Positions 44,690-53,657 of a stretch of DNA of 64,000 bases are shown here, piece by piece. Origin of the DNA: Podospora comata. Its lineage: Eukaryota > Ascomycota > Sordariomycetes > Sordariales > Podosporaceae. Made by a program: the position numbers and the translations under genes. The notes below the pieces were generated by a model. It had not been told where the DNA came from, did no database searches, and saw nothing but the letters and a program-made list of their open reading frames with translations. The stretch covers positions 310,001 through 374,000 of the forward strand of contig CP071497.1 of assembly GCA_017354895.1 (NCBI GenBank), given 5' to 3'. How positions within the stretch are numbered: position 1 is the stretch's first letter; the number at the start of each line of letters is the position of its first letter.

Positions 44690-44970
44690 CGCAGACGATT
44701 TCCTGTACGTTAGCCGAATCGAGCAGCGGGCGCCAGGCAGGCCGGCTCTGTCAACCTCAGCACGCCCTCTACGCAAGTAACCAAATGCTAATCGAGCGAC
44801 CATACAGTGAACAGCAGCACCAAGCAAGCCCGTCCCGCCAATCCCAGCAGACTCTTACGCAGGCAGCTCGGTTTGGCGATTACCTGTCCAGGTGAGCCAG
44901 TCCCGCTAGCCTCAACAGGCTCTTGCGCAGGCGACCAGACGCTGATTGAGCGATCGTATAGTTTGCTACG
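44690..44970 (+). repeat. Imperfect direct repeats in front of the SNF2 locus
   Basis: The pattern CTC-TACGCA-G followed some 20-30 bases later by AT-GAGCGA-C-TA recurs (44765..44812 and 44918..44960), with a partial copy at about 44846..44890. GC-rich and non-coding by appearance. Confidence 0.5.
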
Positions 44971-45110
44971 CAAAGTCCAGCCGGAATGCCACGCATACCC
45001 ATCCTCTTTCACCCAACATAGATGATCGATCGGGAGGCGAAGGTACAAAGCGACCGGCGCCGAGCCTCTGCCTGATTGATACCGACACGACTATCACGAA
45101 GCGCAGGCGG

Positions 45111-45542
45111 ATGACGCTCGAATACCTACACCAGCGCCCTTTAACGGGCGGAAAATGCGTTAATCTGCGAGACGTCCAAGTGCTACTGCGGCAGGACGGC
45201 AGCCGGCAGACGCTGTACACCGACATCGTGGCCCATTGGGCTACGGATTACGCCACGGCGACCACGGACGGCCGGCTCCAGCCAGAGCACATCGATTGCG
45301 ATAAGATGTTCCGCGATCTCAAGCTCTATGCCGGTATCCAGGAACACAGTGACGCCGAGGTCAAGAGTCAAGTCCTGGCAGCGTATGTGGAGCCGGCAGC
45401 CGGCAGCAGTGACCACGAAGACTACGTCCGCGATGACGAGAGCCAGGACAGCAGTATCGCCTCAGGTCGGTACGACATCCGAACAGCCGGGGACCTGCGG
45501 GTCTTGTTTCTCCACCTCAGCAAGTGCGCAGCTGCCCGATAG
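45111..45542 (+). CDS. N-terminal part of the SNF2 helicase locus
   Basis: From the first ATG (45111) a 143-residue frame runs to a TAG at 45540..45542. It is in the same phase as the helicase frame that begins right after. It contains a conserved-looking stretch NLRDVQVLLRQDGSRQTLYTDIVAHWATDY and an acidic, Ser-rich end. Because the helicase frame has no ATG before its Walker box region, this piece is probably the true N-terminus of the same gene. Either the TAG is a real break, or a small intron removes it (for example with donor CAG/GTCGGT near 45466 and the branch-like CTAAC near 45621). No function of its own is known. Confidence 0.5.
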   Translation: MTLEYLHQRPLTGGKCVNLRDVQVLLRQDGSRQTLYTDIVAHWATDYATATTDGRLQPEHIDCDKMFRDLKLYAGIQEHSDAEVKSQVLAAYVEPAAGSSDHEDYVRDDESQDSSIASGRYDIRTAGDLRVLFLHLSKCAAAR

Positions 45543-45563
45543 GACGGGAGCCCGGACTTACCC

Positions 45564-48191
45564 TTGCTGGAACTCGTCGTACGGAATGTTGAAGCAGCGA
45601 CCACCGAGACAGGCCCCGCAACTAACGTCGCCGAGGTCGACAAGGTCGCAGCACCCACCGCAGACAGAGATAAAGAAGAGCCGCCTAGTCCACAGTACGA
45701 GCCCGACCAACCACCCACGCCTCAAGATATAACCCCCATCTACGCCACAGCTATCAACGAGGACGGTAACGACGTCGCAGAAGATGTCGACAATATATAC
45801 GGCAATATCAGCGAGAGTGTCAGCGAGGCGGCCAAGACGGGCTGTGAGTTTAGCGACAACACCGAAGGCAAACAGCAGGACTCGGACGATAACTCGGTGG
45901 TGTTTATATCCGAGCGGTCCCTTGCGTTGACGGATAATGACCAAGCATCGCCGGGATCATACGACAGTGAGGCGGACAGTGAATACGGAACCGCCGCCTC
46001 CGTAGCGAATTCTCTGCAGAGTCTCAGCGCGGCTCTCTGCACTATAGATGACACAGAGCGCTGGGAAGCCACGTGCAGGCTCTTCTGCCACAACCAGGCA
46101 CACACCGCACACGACCAGGGCGCCAAGCTGCTAGGGACGAAACGCCGCCTCCACCCTTACCAGATGGAGGCGGCCTACGAGCTACTACAGCGGAGCTTTG
46201 GCGGGCAGTTCCACGGCGGCATCATGGCGCTCGGCACCGGGCTGGGAAAGACTGTCGCCAGCCTGGCCGCAATCGCCATCATGAGGCTAGTGGAGTTCAA
46301 CAATTCCGAGGTCAAACAGGACTGGGACATCGGAGTCACCGCCAACCGTCGGCACAACGGCCCGGGGATGATGGGACCTTGCCCATCAGGCAACCCGTGG
46401 AGCATTGAGTGCTGCTGCGTAGCCGGCTCGCTCAGTTCCAAAATCGCCCTCCAGCTGGGACCCGGCCCGTCGCTCATCCTCACCCCGGCCGGCATCACCA
46501 GCCAGTTCGCCGGGGAGGCTACCAACTACCTAGAGAAACAGGTCCAGCGGCCGGGATCGGACACTTGCATCCCATTTGTGGACACGATTGACGTGAGCGC
46601 TAACTCTACCCTCGCACACGACATCCGAGATGACATCCTGACGGGCTTTATCGGGGACCAACCAATCTACATGGCACCAAAGAAAGGGGACCTGCAGGCA
46701 GTGCCTGCATTTGTGCAGGGCTCGGGGTCCCAGATGGGATACACGGCGGGCCAGGTGCAACAGCTCTTCTGCAAGCACCGGCTCCTGGTCGTCAGCAGCA
46801 GCCCTCTCTCGCTCTTGGCAAAAGGGGAGGACTACCGCTCAGGCTTTGCCCAGGCCTACGACTTGCAGCAGCAGCAGAGAAGGGCGGCTAACCTGGACGA
46901 GTTTCACACCGTCAAGGACAAGGCGACCGTCGTGTACAAAACACTGCAGCAGATCCGGAGCCAGGCCGCTCCCGGCCATAGCTTCAAGCTCGCGGCGTTA
47001 AGCGCGACGCCGATCTCCGTGTCGCTGCAGCGGAGCCTGAGCTCGGTACTGTCGCTCATCATACCGCCCGGCGGCGGGGTGGACGCGTTCTGCAGGGCCG
47101 CACAGACTATCGACTCTGCAACAAAGGCCGGCAAGCCCAAGGACGTGGACAAGTACAATGACGCCATCACCACATGCTGCAAGCTGCTCGGGAGCATCAT
47201 AACGCTCCGTACAACGAGGAGCCTCTTCCACGGCAACGTGCTGGTACCGCTCCCCGAGCTCCATTCCAAACAGATCCCCTGCAGATCTGTGAGGGCGCAG
47301 AGGGACGACTTCCGGCGTAGGTTGGGCGAGCTGACGGCGGCATGGAGCCAGGAGATCCGCGCCAGTCTCCGGAACCAAGCGCCTGGGAGCGACGACGCGC
47401 TGCAGGACCGCTTCTTCAACTTCGTCCGTTACAACCCGTCATTCATGCTAACACTCTGGCTTGCATCATTCCCAGGCATTGTTGACCTGCCCGACGAGCT
47501 TTCGTCCAACCCGGGCGAATGGCTGAACAGCGACAAGCTCGGCAACACCGTCGCTACAAGTGAGGGACGCGCCGACCATACCGTCGGCCGGTATATCGAC
47601 ATCATCACGGGCGGGAGCGGGAAGATAGAGCAGCTCAGTCAGTGCCTGGGTCGGGCCCGCGAGGACCTCCACCGCAGTTGCGCAGGGGACGACGGCCAAC
47701 CGGCCCCGGTGCTCAAGAAGCACGCCTGCGTCTTCACCTCGCGGCCGGGCATCGCACTCATCGTTGCTGCATACGCAGACAAGCACTGGGCCTCGGAGTG
47801 GGAGGTCGTCATGGTTCTCTCGGCGGCCACCCCGGAGGGGAAGAAGGCGATCGGCGGAGCCTTCCATGACATCCCGATCGGCAGCGTAGAGAAGCCCACG
47901 CTCTTTATCGCCACCGTCGGTACGTGCGGTACCGGTCTCGACAGCCTCCAGAAGGCGAACCACGCTGTCCTCTTCGACCTGCCCTTTGTCGAGTCCGAGA
48001 GAAAACAGGCCAGAGGTCGCATCTGGAGGTCTGGACAGCGGTTTCCCTGCTACTGGACCGAACTCTGGGCGGCCGATAGCGACGCTGAGGTCCTGATTAA
48101 CGACCGCCACGAGAGACGTATGGAGGTATTCAACCGGGTCCTGAGTTGCCACAGCGGCGACGGCAGTCGGGCAGGAGGGAGTGAGCAGTGA
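45564..48191 (+). CDS. SNF2-family DNA-dependent ATPase/helicase-like protein
   Basis: These superfamily 2 motors move along DNA and remodel nucleosomes or other protein-DNA complexes. Counted from 45564, the frame shows LHPYQMEAA (Q-region), Walker A GTGLGKT (224-230), the DEAH-type box DEFH (445-448), motif III SATP (480-483), motif V GTCGTGLDS and motif VI QARGRIWRSGQ (about 816-826). All catalytic motifs are present. The first 190 residues are acidic and of low complexity. There is no ATG upstream of 46162 in this frame; the annotated start is a TTG, so translation must begin at the upstream piece (45111) or the gene is broken. Base composition is about 60% GC and free of RIP although the locus lies between fossil transposons. 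Extra domains (RING, bromo, chromo) are absent. It is more like the orphan SNF2 ATPases of fungal accessory regions than Rad5/Rad54 or Swi2. Confidence 0.75.
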   Translation: MLELVVRNVEAATTETGPATNVAEVDKVAAPTADRDKEEPPSPQYEPDQPPTPQDITPIYATAINEDGNDVAEDVDNIYGNISESVSEAAKTGCEFSDNTEGKQQDSDDNSVVFISERSLALTDNDQASPGSYDSEADSEYGTAASVANSLQSLSAALCTIDDTERWEATCRLFCHNQAHTAHDQGAKLLGTKRRLHPYQMEAAYELLQRSFGGQFHGGIMALGTGLGKTVASLAAIAIMRLVEFNNSEVKQDWDIGVTANRRHNGPGMMGPCPSGNPWSIECCCVAGSLSSKIALQLGPGPSLILTPAGITSQFAGEATNYLEKQVQRPGSDTCIPFVDTIDVSANSTLAHDIRDDILTGFIGDQPIYMAPKKGDLQAVPAFVQGSGSQMGYTAGQVQQLFCKHRLLVVSSSPLSLLAKGEDYRSGFAQAYDLQQQQRRAANLDEFHTVKDKATVVYKTLQQIRSQAAPGHSFKLAALSATPISVSLQRSLSSVLSLIIPPGGGVDAFCRAAQTIDSATKAGKPKDVDKYNDAITTCCKLLGSIITLRTTRSLFHGNVLVPLPELHSKQIPCRSVRAQRDDFRRRLGELTAAWSQEIRASLRNQAPGSDDALQDRFFNFVRYNPSFMLTLWLASFPGIVDLPDELSSNPGEWLNSDKLGNTVATSEGRADHTVGRYIDIITGGSGKIEQLSQCLGRAREDLHRSCAGDDGQPAPVLKKHACVFTSRPGIALIVAAYADKHWASEWEVVMVLSAATPEGKKAIGGAFHDIPIGSVEKPTLFIATVGTCGTGLDSLQKANHAVLFDLPFVESERKQARGRIWRSGQRFPCYWTELWAADSDAEVLINDRHERRMEVFNRVLSCHSGDGSRAGGSEQ

Positions 48192-49055
48192 CGGGTCCGA
48201 GAGGGTGCGTTGGAGGAACGTTTAGGGCTTGTAGGAACTGTCATAAGAGGGATGGCGAAAACTGTCTAGTCGTTCATATAAGGTGGTAGGTTGAGATTGA
48301 CGAGGAGAGTTTATCGGTATTCGATAGTAAGGAGAACTTTATTATACAGATGCTGTTTGGAGAATACTTTTGTCGGATTTTTGTTAGTTCCCTCTGTACT
48401 CGGCTTACGGTAGCCTAATACTACTCCTTAAATAATTCTATTTTATACTGTATTAATCTGATCTTAAGGTGGCTATTTCCCACTTGGTGGTAACCAATCG
48501 TTATTCTCGTTCTTGTGCCAGGGTCGTGATATATATTGCTATCAGGCAGTTTAGAGAACCACATTTGTAACATCGATAGAGGACCAAGTAATATATGGAA
48601 CGTAAGATGATATATGAAAACGAGAGTAACGTGTAGAAACGGAAGAACGTTAGGGTCGGTATCCCGGCGTGACACAATATCGTATGTTCGAGTAAAGAGC
48701 TTGAGGGCATTGGCCAGATCTTCTGGGACTGGAGAATCAAGGTCGCTATCCTGCATCGGCTGGTCTTGAGGCTCTTTATCAGAGGGTTGCGATCATGTGA
48801 TTCTGCAGGGCTATAGTTTACGATAATGATGCAGCCACATCCAACCACCCCGCGTTGGCACACGCATCTTTATGTGACCGGACGGCGTGATAGCCAATCG
48901 GATGCAAGAACCCCACCATCAAAATCTTTCTCAAGAGCCTCCTGTCTCCACTATGAGGAGCTCCGCAAAAATCCTGTTCAAGAACTCCTCCCCGAGCCAA
49001 ACGAACGCGTTTACAAGACAGAAGGGCTATTAATGGAAGCCAGGCCAGGGAAATA
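48192..49055. other. Intergenic stretch with a Gypsy LTR scrap
   Basis: 48489..48530 matches the end of type C Gypsy LTRs (ACCAATCGTTA to GTGCCAGGGTCGTGAT). Open frames here have no recognisable product. Confidence 0.5.
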
Positions 49056-49313
49056 ATGGCAGAGTGGTTGAAGGCGAAGGACGCGTCGAGGGGGAGAATG
49101 AAGGGTCGTCAAAGAGGCGTCGGACGGGTTCGCGGCACTGTGGCATCTGTCGCAAGACTGGCCACAATGCAAGAACATGCCCGGAGGCTGGGGAAAGAAC
49201 TAGTCCGAGTAGTTGCAATTGATTTAATTAGTTTTTGGAAGAGTTTTGGCAGTTTGTAGTGGTGAGGTCTAGAAAAGTGTCCGGGTCGATGGTGTGTCCG
49301 GGTCAATGGTAAA
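49056..49313 (+). mobile_element. pogo/Fot1 remnant, second family: transposase C-terminus and right TIR
   Basis: One frame encodes SSKRRRTGSRHCGICRKTGH followed by NARTCPEAGE, the C-terminal zinc knuckle, ending in TGA near 49220. About 55 bases later the end carries GTGTCCGGGTC-ATG twice in tandem (49276..49313), the same doubled-motif layout as in the first pogo family but with a different motif. The rest of the transposase is missing. Confidence 0.7.
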
Positions 49314-49318
49314 CCACG

Positions 49319-49356
49319 TTATCGTTATTATTTATCGTTATTATTTATCGTTAACG
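49319..49356. repeat. Short repeat of ATCGTTATTATTT
   Basis: A roughly 14-base word occurs two to three times between the ends of two pogo remnants. Confidence 0.6.
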
Positions 49357-49780
49357 TATTTGATAAGCGAGCGGATCGGACAAGCAAGTGGATCGATTTC
49401 TACTACCCTATTACAACCATCCTCAATTGCAAAGTAACAACACTATTAACCTACTATATTTACATTAAAAACAGCTAAATCAGACTCTTCTGCAACCTCC
49501 TGGCACGTACGGATATTATGGCCAGGCTTGCCGCATACACCACAGTACCAAACCTTTATACGACCCTCCTTTACACTACCACTATCCTGCTCCTTTCCTT
49601 GCGCTACCTCTCCACCCATAGCCTTTTGGTCTAGTAGATCCTATGTATCTTGCACAGTGAGTAATCCTCTAAGCTGCACACGTGTTCTTTTGGCTCTCCG
49701 GCGCTTACTTAAAGCCTCGTTAGCCTTACGGAGCAAGTAGACCTCTACACGAAGGAGAGCTACCTAGTGCATTATAGCCG
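49357..49780 (-). mobile_element. pogo/Fot1 remnant, first family, minus strand
   Basis: On the minus strand it encodes the zinc knuckle CGVCGKPGHNIRTC, close to the copies at 15926 and 31822. Its end at 49357 carries AAGCGAGCGGATCGG and AAGCAAGTGGATCG in tandem, a TIR variant. The transposase core is missing; a Gypsy LTR abuts at 49781. Confidence 0.75.
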
Positions 49781-50184
49781 TGTGACGAACCCCTATCCAG
49801 AACCTCTGAAAGGGATACTGGTTGAAGGCACTTCTGAACAATCCTGGTTCGGTACAGCTAAATAGTGTACAACAACGGCTTGTCTCGATCACAATAGTCT
49901 AGATACCGACGATTGTGACTTGTATTGCATACTACGGAACTGTCTATCTACACCGGCCAGTTCCTCCGTATATATAGACCTTAGGACCGTGGACCGTTGA
50001 CTTACAGACGGTCCTCGGTCCACCTCTGATTGGCCGATACTGGACCGGACCGTGAGCCCCGCCGCGGTCCCCGGTCCCCATCTTATTGGTCCGTTCCGTC
50101 TTCCTGGACCGTGAGCCCTGCTCAATCGCTCGGTCCAGCCCTGATTGGTTCCTCGTGGCCCCACTGTCTCCCAAAACCGTGACA
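49781..50184 (-). repeat. Gypsy solo LTR, type A U3 (404 bp)
   Basis: It starts TGTGACGAACCCC and ends AACCGTGACA. It is the least mutated copy of the LTR type that flanks 21519..29779, and it defines that family's consensus: a GGTCC/GGACC-rich variable half and a common half with CCTCCGTATATATAGACC. Confidence 0.85.
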
Positions 50185-50564
50185 CGAACCCCTATCCAGA
50201 ACCTCTGAAAAGGATACTGGTTGAAGGCACTTCTGAATAATCCTAGTTGGGTGCAGCTAAACAGTGCACAACAAGATGTCTCCATGTAAAACACAAGATA
50301 CCGTGAATACAAGCTTGAATTGCATACTGCGGAACTGTCTATCTACACCAGCCAGTTCCTCCGTATATATACACCCAGTGCCAAGCCTGGCACTGTCCTG
50401 GATCGATGGACTCGACCATCGATCCTATCGATACTGTCCCTTTTGGGATTGACTCTTCTGGATCGATCCTCGATCCCATTGATCCTGTTCTGATTGGTCC
50501 TTGCTCCTGTACTAATGATTGGTTCGTGGTGCGCCCCCGCCTCACTGAGTGTGAAGCCGTGACA
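50185..50564 (-). repeat. Gypsy solo LTR, type B U3 (about 380 bp)
   Basis: It follows the previous LTR with no bases between (starts CGAACCCCTATCC, so the first few bases are lost or shared). The common half is the same; the variable half holds GATCGATCC-like repeats. It ends AGCCGTGACA. Same type as 55868..56254. Confidence 0.8.
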
Positions 50565-51005
50565 TTTATCGACGGCTTTACCAATACCATTGTCTCGACG
50601 CCGCTCCGTATATTAATTTACCCTCTGAACTGCATCCTGATAATTTTAACCGTTATCTCAGCGTAACCGGATCCTTTCTTGGCGAGATTCCGTATCACCT
50701 GACAACACCGTGCCCCCTCAGTTAATCCGCTCCAGAAAAAATGCCTCGTCAAATACCCCGCCAGCTACCCCGCCAACTACCCCTTCAGAAAACCATGCGA
50801 GGAGATTCCGTCAAGCGCAAATTACATAGCCCAACAATACACTTCAAACATAGGAGTTTTTTGAGGGCGCGGTAATCGGGCGCTCCCTACATCAGCAATG
50901 CCAGTTGACGGGGCCCTAAAAGTGGAGCTCGAGAACAGGGACTTTGACGGTACAGGGTAGACATGGTCGAGACGGGGGCGATGCGACTTCGCACACTCCG
51001 TGCGG
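50565..51005. other. Intergenic stretch, nothing recognised
   Basis: Normal GC. No domain-bearing frame, TIR or LTR seen. Confidence 0.4.
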
Positions 51006-51443
51006 TTATAAGTGCATTTCAAGCGGCCTCCTTGTTGAGATGATCAGCACTACACCTGATACACAGAAACAACGAGCGGCCGCTCCAGATGCAGCCGGTG
51101 TGATTGAGCCTACAGAGATGCAAAGTGATCGATCATTCGGGCGCCTCGCCAGTGTGTAGTGGCCCTCATAGGCCTGGGCCTTGTAGCACACGAAATCCAC
51201 CTTGGTAGGGCCAAAGTTCGGACGCTTGGCCTTGGATCTGGTACGCCGAACAGCAAATCCGGCGGTCCTTGCCCATTTTTGCAGCTCGGCTTCGGCTTCA
51301 TCGGTTGTATCGTAATGATGGGTGAGAAGCCTATGACCGGCTGGGGGACTTGTGAGCGGTTTGGAGGTGCGGTCCCCCCCTGCGACATTGAGGTCTGTTC
51401 CTCTTCGCTTCTGAGGTCTTGAGGACCGTGACATTGACGCCAA
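51006..51443 (-). mobile_element. MULE transposase N-terminal (FAR1-like) fragment
   Basis: The minus-strand protein contains AEAELQKWARTAGFAVRRTR, then KVDFVCYKA and a basic Cys-containing end. This order resembles the FAR1/WRKY-GCM1-type DNA-binding domain at the start of fungal Mutator-like transposases. No DDE domain follows on the left. A host gene of unknown function is a weaker alternative. Confidence 0.5.
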
Positions 51444-51596
51444 TAACTATGAACGCAGTTAAAATATTTAAGTCTGGCCGATACTCCCCTATTTGCTTTT
51501 ATAGCTGTTTCTTGTTCTCGACAAGCCAGACCCAGCCCACTTCTTTTGCCCACTTCTATCACTGTCACCCTTTGCTCCTGCCCTCAGCATATCAAC

Positions 51597-52622
51597 ATGG
51601 TTAATTTGAGAGACCTTTTGCTTCAGCCTGCTTTGCCTGGTGACACTGCTACATTTCACACACTACCGGGAGCCGCTGCACCCAGTCTGACCCACAAGCA
51701 GTGGGTGCAAGAGTATGCTGAGGTCCAAGCTCTTCAACTCTACATAAACCCTGGACTGGACACAATCAACGCCGTGTTCGGGAACGAAGACGCTTTAGAC
51801 GACTATCTCCTAAACAAGGACGTGTACCCTCTGAATGACACTGCCGAATGGTTCCAGAGCGAGGGCGATAGTGTCAGGGCATTTTACACCCATATTTCGC
51901 TTCCCCTCCAATTCGCCTTCCAAACCGACGATGGCAGGCCATTCATAATCCAGCGGTCAGAATCAGGACCTCTTGGCCCAACTCAAGTCCCGCAGACCGT
52001 TGACTTCACTTGGGGATATGACAATCATTGTCTTATGATAGGGGAGCTGAAAAGGCATGGGATAATCAATCCCGCAAGATGGAATGGCCAGCTTCCAGTA
52101 AATGGCAACCGCCGTTGGCTAGGGAAGGAGCTGAGAGCGTAAGTACAACGATCCTATAATAATTAGTGGCATCTTACTAACAGATCTAACGATAGATACT
52201 GCCATAAATACCGATGCTTCGCTGCATCGGTATTTGATGGCCAACACCTCCTTATCCTTGCGTTTCAAGCTCAAACCGTTGAGCAAATCCGGGGGCAAGA
52301 CTGCCCAGTCATTGGCCTTCTTTTCCCACGCGACTGTGCAACATTGCGGTATGGCCTCTTCCGGACAGTGACCAATCAGATTCGCAGAATGCAAGCTGGC
52401 ACGGCCCTGGCAGTGGAGGACCTGGATGGTTATGCTCGCAGATTTAGATGGTGGTCAGGGGATCCTTATTGGGTTGATGGGAATGTTGAACACGAAGCGC
52501 ATCCTAATGGTTACATACGGCTACTTGATCCGTCCGGCGCATGGTATTGGGCTAATGCAAATGGAAATCCTGTATTGTACCAGGATGGGCAGCGGGTCTG
52601 GGATACGAGGCGCCTCTGGTAG
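51597..52622 (+). CDS. PD-(D/E)XK nuclease-like protein (326 aa), partner of the downstream kinase-like gene
   Basis: Exons are 51597..52138 and 52184..52622. The 45-nt intron has GTAAGT, CTAAC and CAG signals and removes an in-frame stop. The middle of the protein reads DFTWGYDNHCLMIGELKRHG, in which Asp136 or Asp142 with Glu150-Leu-Lys152 forms a D...ExK nuclease signature. A helix and beta-hairpin follow (WLGKELRA, then YRCFAASVFDGQHLLILAF), as in fungal restriction-endonuclease-like domains that often precede kinase domains. The C-terminus is aromatic-rich (RRFRWWSGDPYWVDG). No signal peptide is seen. The stop lies 186 bases before the ATG of a kinase-like gene on the same strand, which suggests joint action. 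The nuclease fold is inferred from pattern, and activity is untested. Confidence 0.6.
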
Positions 52623-52663
52623 TGACTCCAGTGGCTCTGGACCAATCCCGTTCGGGTGATTGG

Positions 52664-52808
52664 AAGAGCGGACACCACTCGTTTGTTTGTACTACCCCTC
52701 TTTTCATATATAGACCTCGAGTCAGTTCCATCTCGCTCAGCTTTCCTCTACTCCAATTATTCTGCTTTATCGTTGTACCCTAACCCTAACGCTACACATC
52801 GCCCAAAA
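52664..52808 (+). promoter_or_regulatory. Putative promoter of kinase-like gene 2
   Basis: TATATAGACC lies near 52706-52716, about 95 bases before the ATG. The stretch ACTCGTTTGTTTGTACTACC and the following pyrimidine-rich leader align with 6905..7038. This argues that the kinase is transcribed separately from the nuclease-like gene. Confidence 0.5.
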
Positions 52809-53657
52809 ATGGAAGACGATAAAGTGTACAAGGTATATGCTCTGATCTCTAGAAAACTGGTAATTCCTACTACTGATCCTCGTTCAAAGAACATACAGTT
52901 TCGGTCCCGCTGTTTCACAGCACTTGCTGAACGGATCCACGCGAACCGGCATGTCTTTCTCTTAAATGTCCCGCCGAATCCAATTGCTTGCTGGTTGTCG
53001 TCCTGGACGCCACAGCTTGTTCGCTCCTGGCTACAGCGAATGCTGCCAGAATGGTTCTTGCCGACAACCGTTATTTTAAAGGAGCAAAACCCCCAGAAGG
53101 CCGATAGCTACGTGAACGAAGTTGACACATACCGACATCTTAAATCGCTTCAGGGCCGCTGCATCCCACGTTTCTTTGGCGAGGTAGCCATCCGCAACCG
53201 CATGCAGACCAGGCACCAGATAAGCAATCGGCCGATTCCCGCCATGCTTTTAGAAAAAGTCAACGGAGTGCCGCTACACCGTCTTCAAGCCGAGGAGCTA
53301 AGGGATCCCCGTCTTCTCATGAAACTCCAGGCCATGTACGACATGCTTACAGAAAAAGGTGTTGTGCATGGGGATCCAGCGCTCCACAACTTTCTGTGTG
53401 TTGACGGGGGGGTCGTTGCTCTTGACTTCGAGTTTTCCTACCCTGTTCCCAGGGATGGTATAACGAATCTGGATGAGTGGAGGACCTTGGAAGACGAGAT
53501 TCAAAATCGGCTGGGGCAGGCACAGCTTCCGAACCCCGGATCGGGCTTCAGTGCGCGGCCTTCGAGCCCCCCCATCCACTCCACCACTGGGGCGCCCGAA
53601 AAGAAGCCGACTGCGGTGCGTTTTGAGGACTGGTGGGGCAGTCTCCCGAGGCCATAA
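52809..53657 (+). CDS. Kinase-like protein (263 aa), paired with a nuclease-like gene
   Basis: Exons are 52809..52832 and 52890..53657. The 57-nt intron (GTATAT...TTCAAAG) has no in-frame stop here, but its position and length equal those of the paralogue at 7039, where stops prove it. The frame also continues upstream to 52656, yet the ATG at 52809 (MEDDKVYK) matches the paralogue's start. Seen: TVILKE (beta-3 Lys), MLLEKVNG hinge, VVHGDPALHN (catalytic loop, His168) and LDFEFS in the DFG place. A Pro/Ser-rich tail (about 225-263) ends in FEDWWGSLPRP. The kinase core is close to the paralogue, while the tail is unlike it. It may phosphorylate a small molecule or a protein; the family (RIO/APH-like, fungal) is mostly uncharacterised. 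Its neighbour is a nuclease-like protein 186 bases upstream. Confidence 0.75.
   Translation: MEDDKVYKVYALISRKLVIPTTDPRSKNIQFRSRCFTALAERIHANRHVFLLNVPPNPIACWLSSWTPQLVRSWLQRMLPEWFLPTTVILKEQNPQKADSYVNEVDTYRHLKSLQGRCIPRFFGEVAIRNRMQTRHQISNRPIPAMLLEKVNGVPLHRLQAEELRDPRLLMKLQAMYDMLTEKGVVHGDPALHNFLCVDGGVVALDFEFSYPVPRDGITNLDEWRTLEDEIQNRLGQAQLPNPGSGFSARPSSPPIHSTTGAPEKKPTAVRFEDWWGSLPRP

Noticed and set aside
48421-48863. Minus-strand frames of 111 and 120 codons as genes
   Set aside because: They overlap each other in different frames, include a Gypsy LTR scrap, and lack any domain.
52656-52808. Earlier ATG (52656) as start of the second kinase-like gene
   Set aside because: It would place the TATA box and the promoter region shared with the paralogue inside the coding sequence. 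The paralogue starts at the position of 52809.
52833-52889. Coding reading of the 57 bases after the eighth codon of the second kinase
   Set aside because: The paralogue has an intron of the same length with stops at the same codon.
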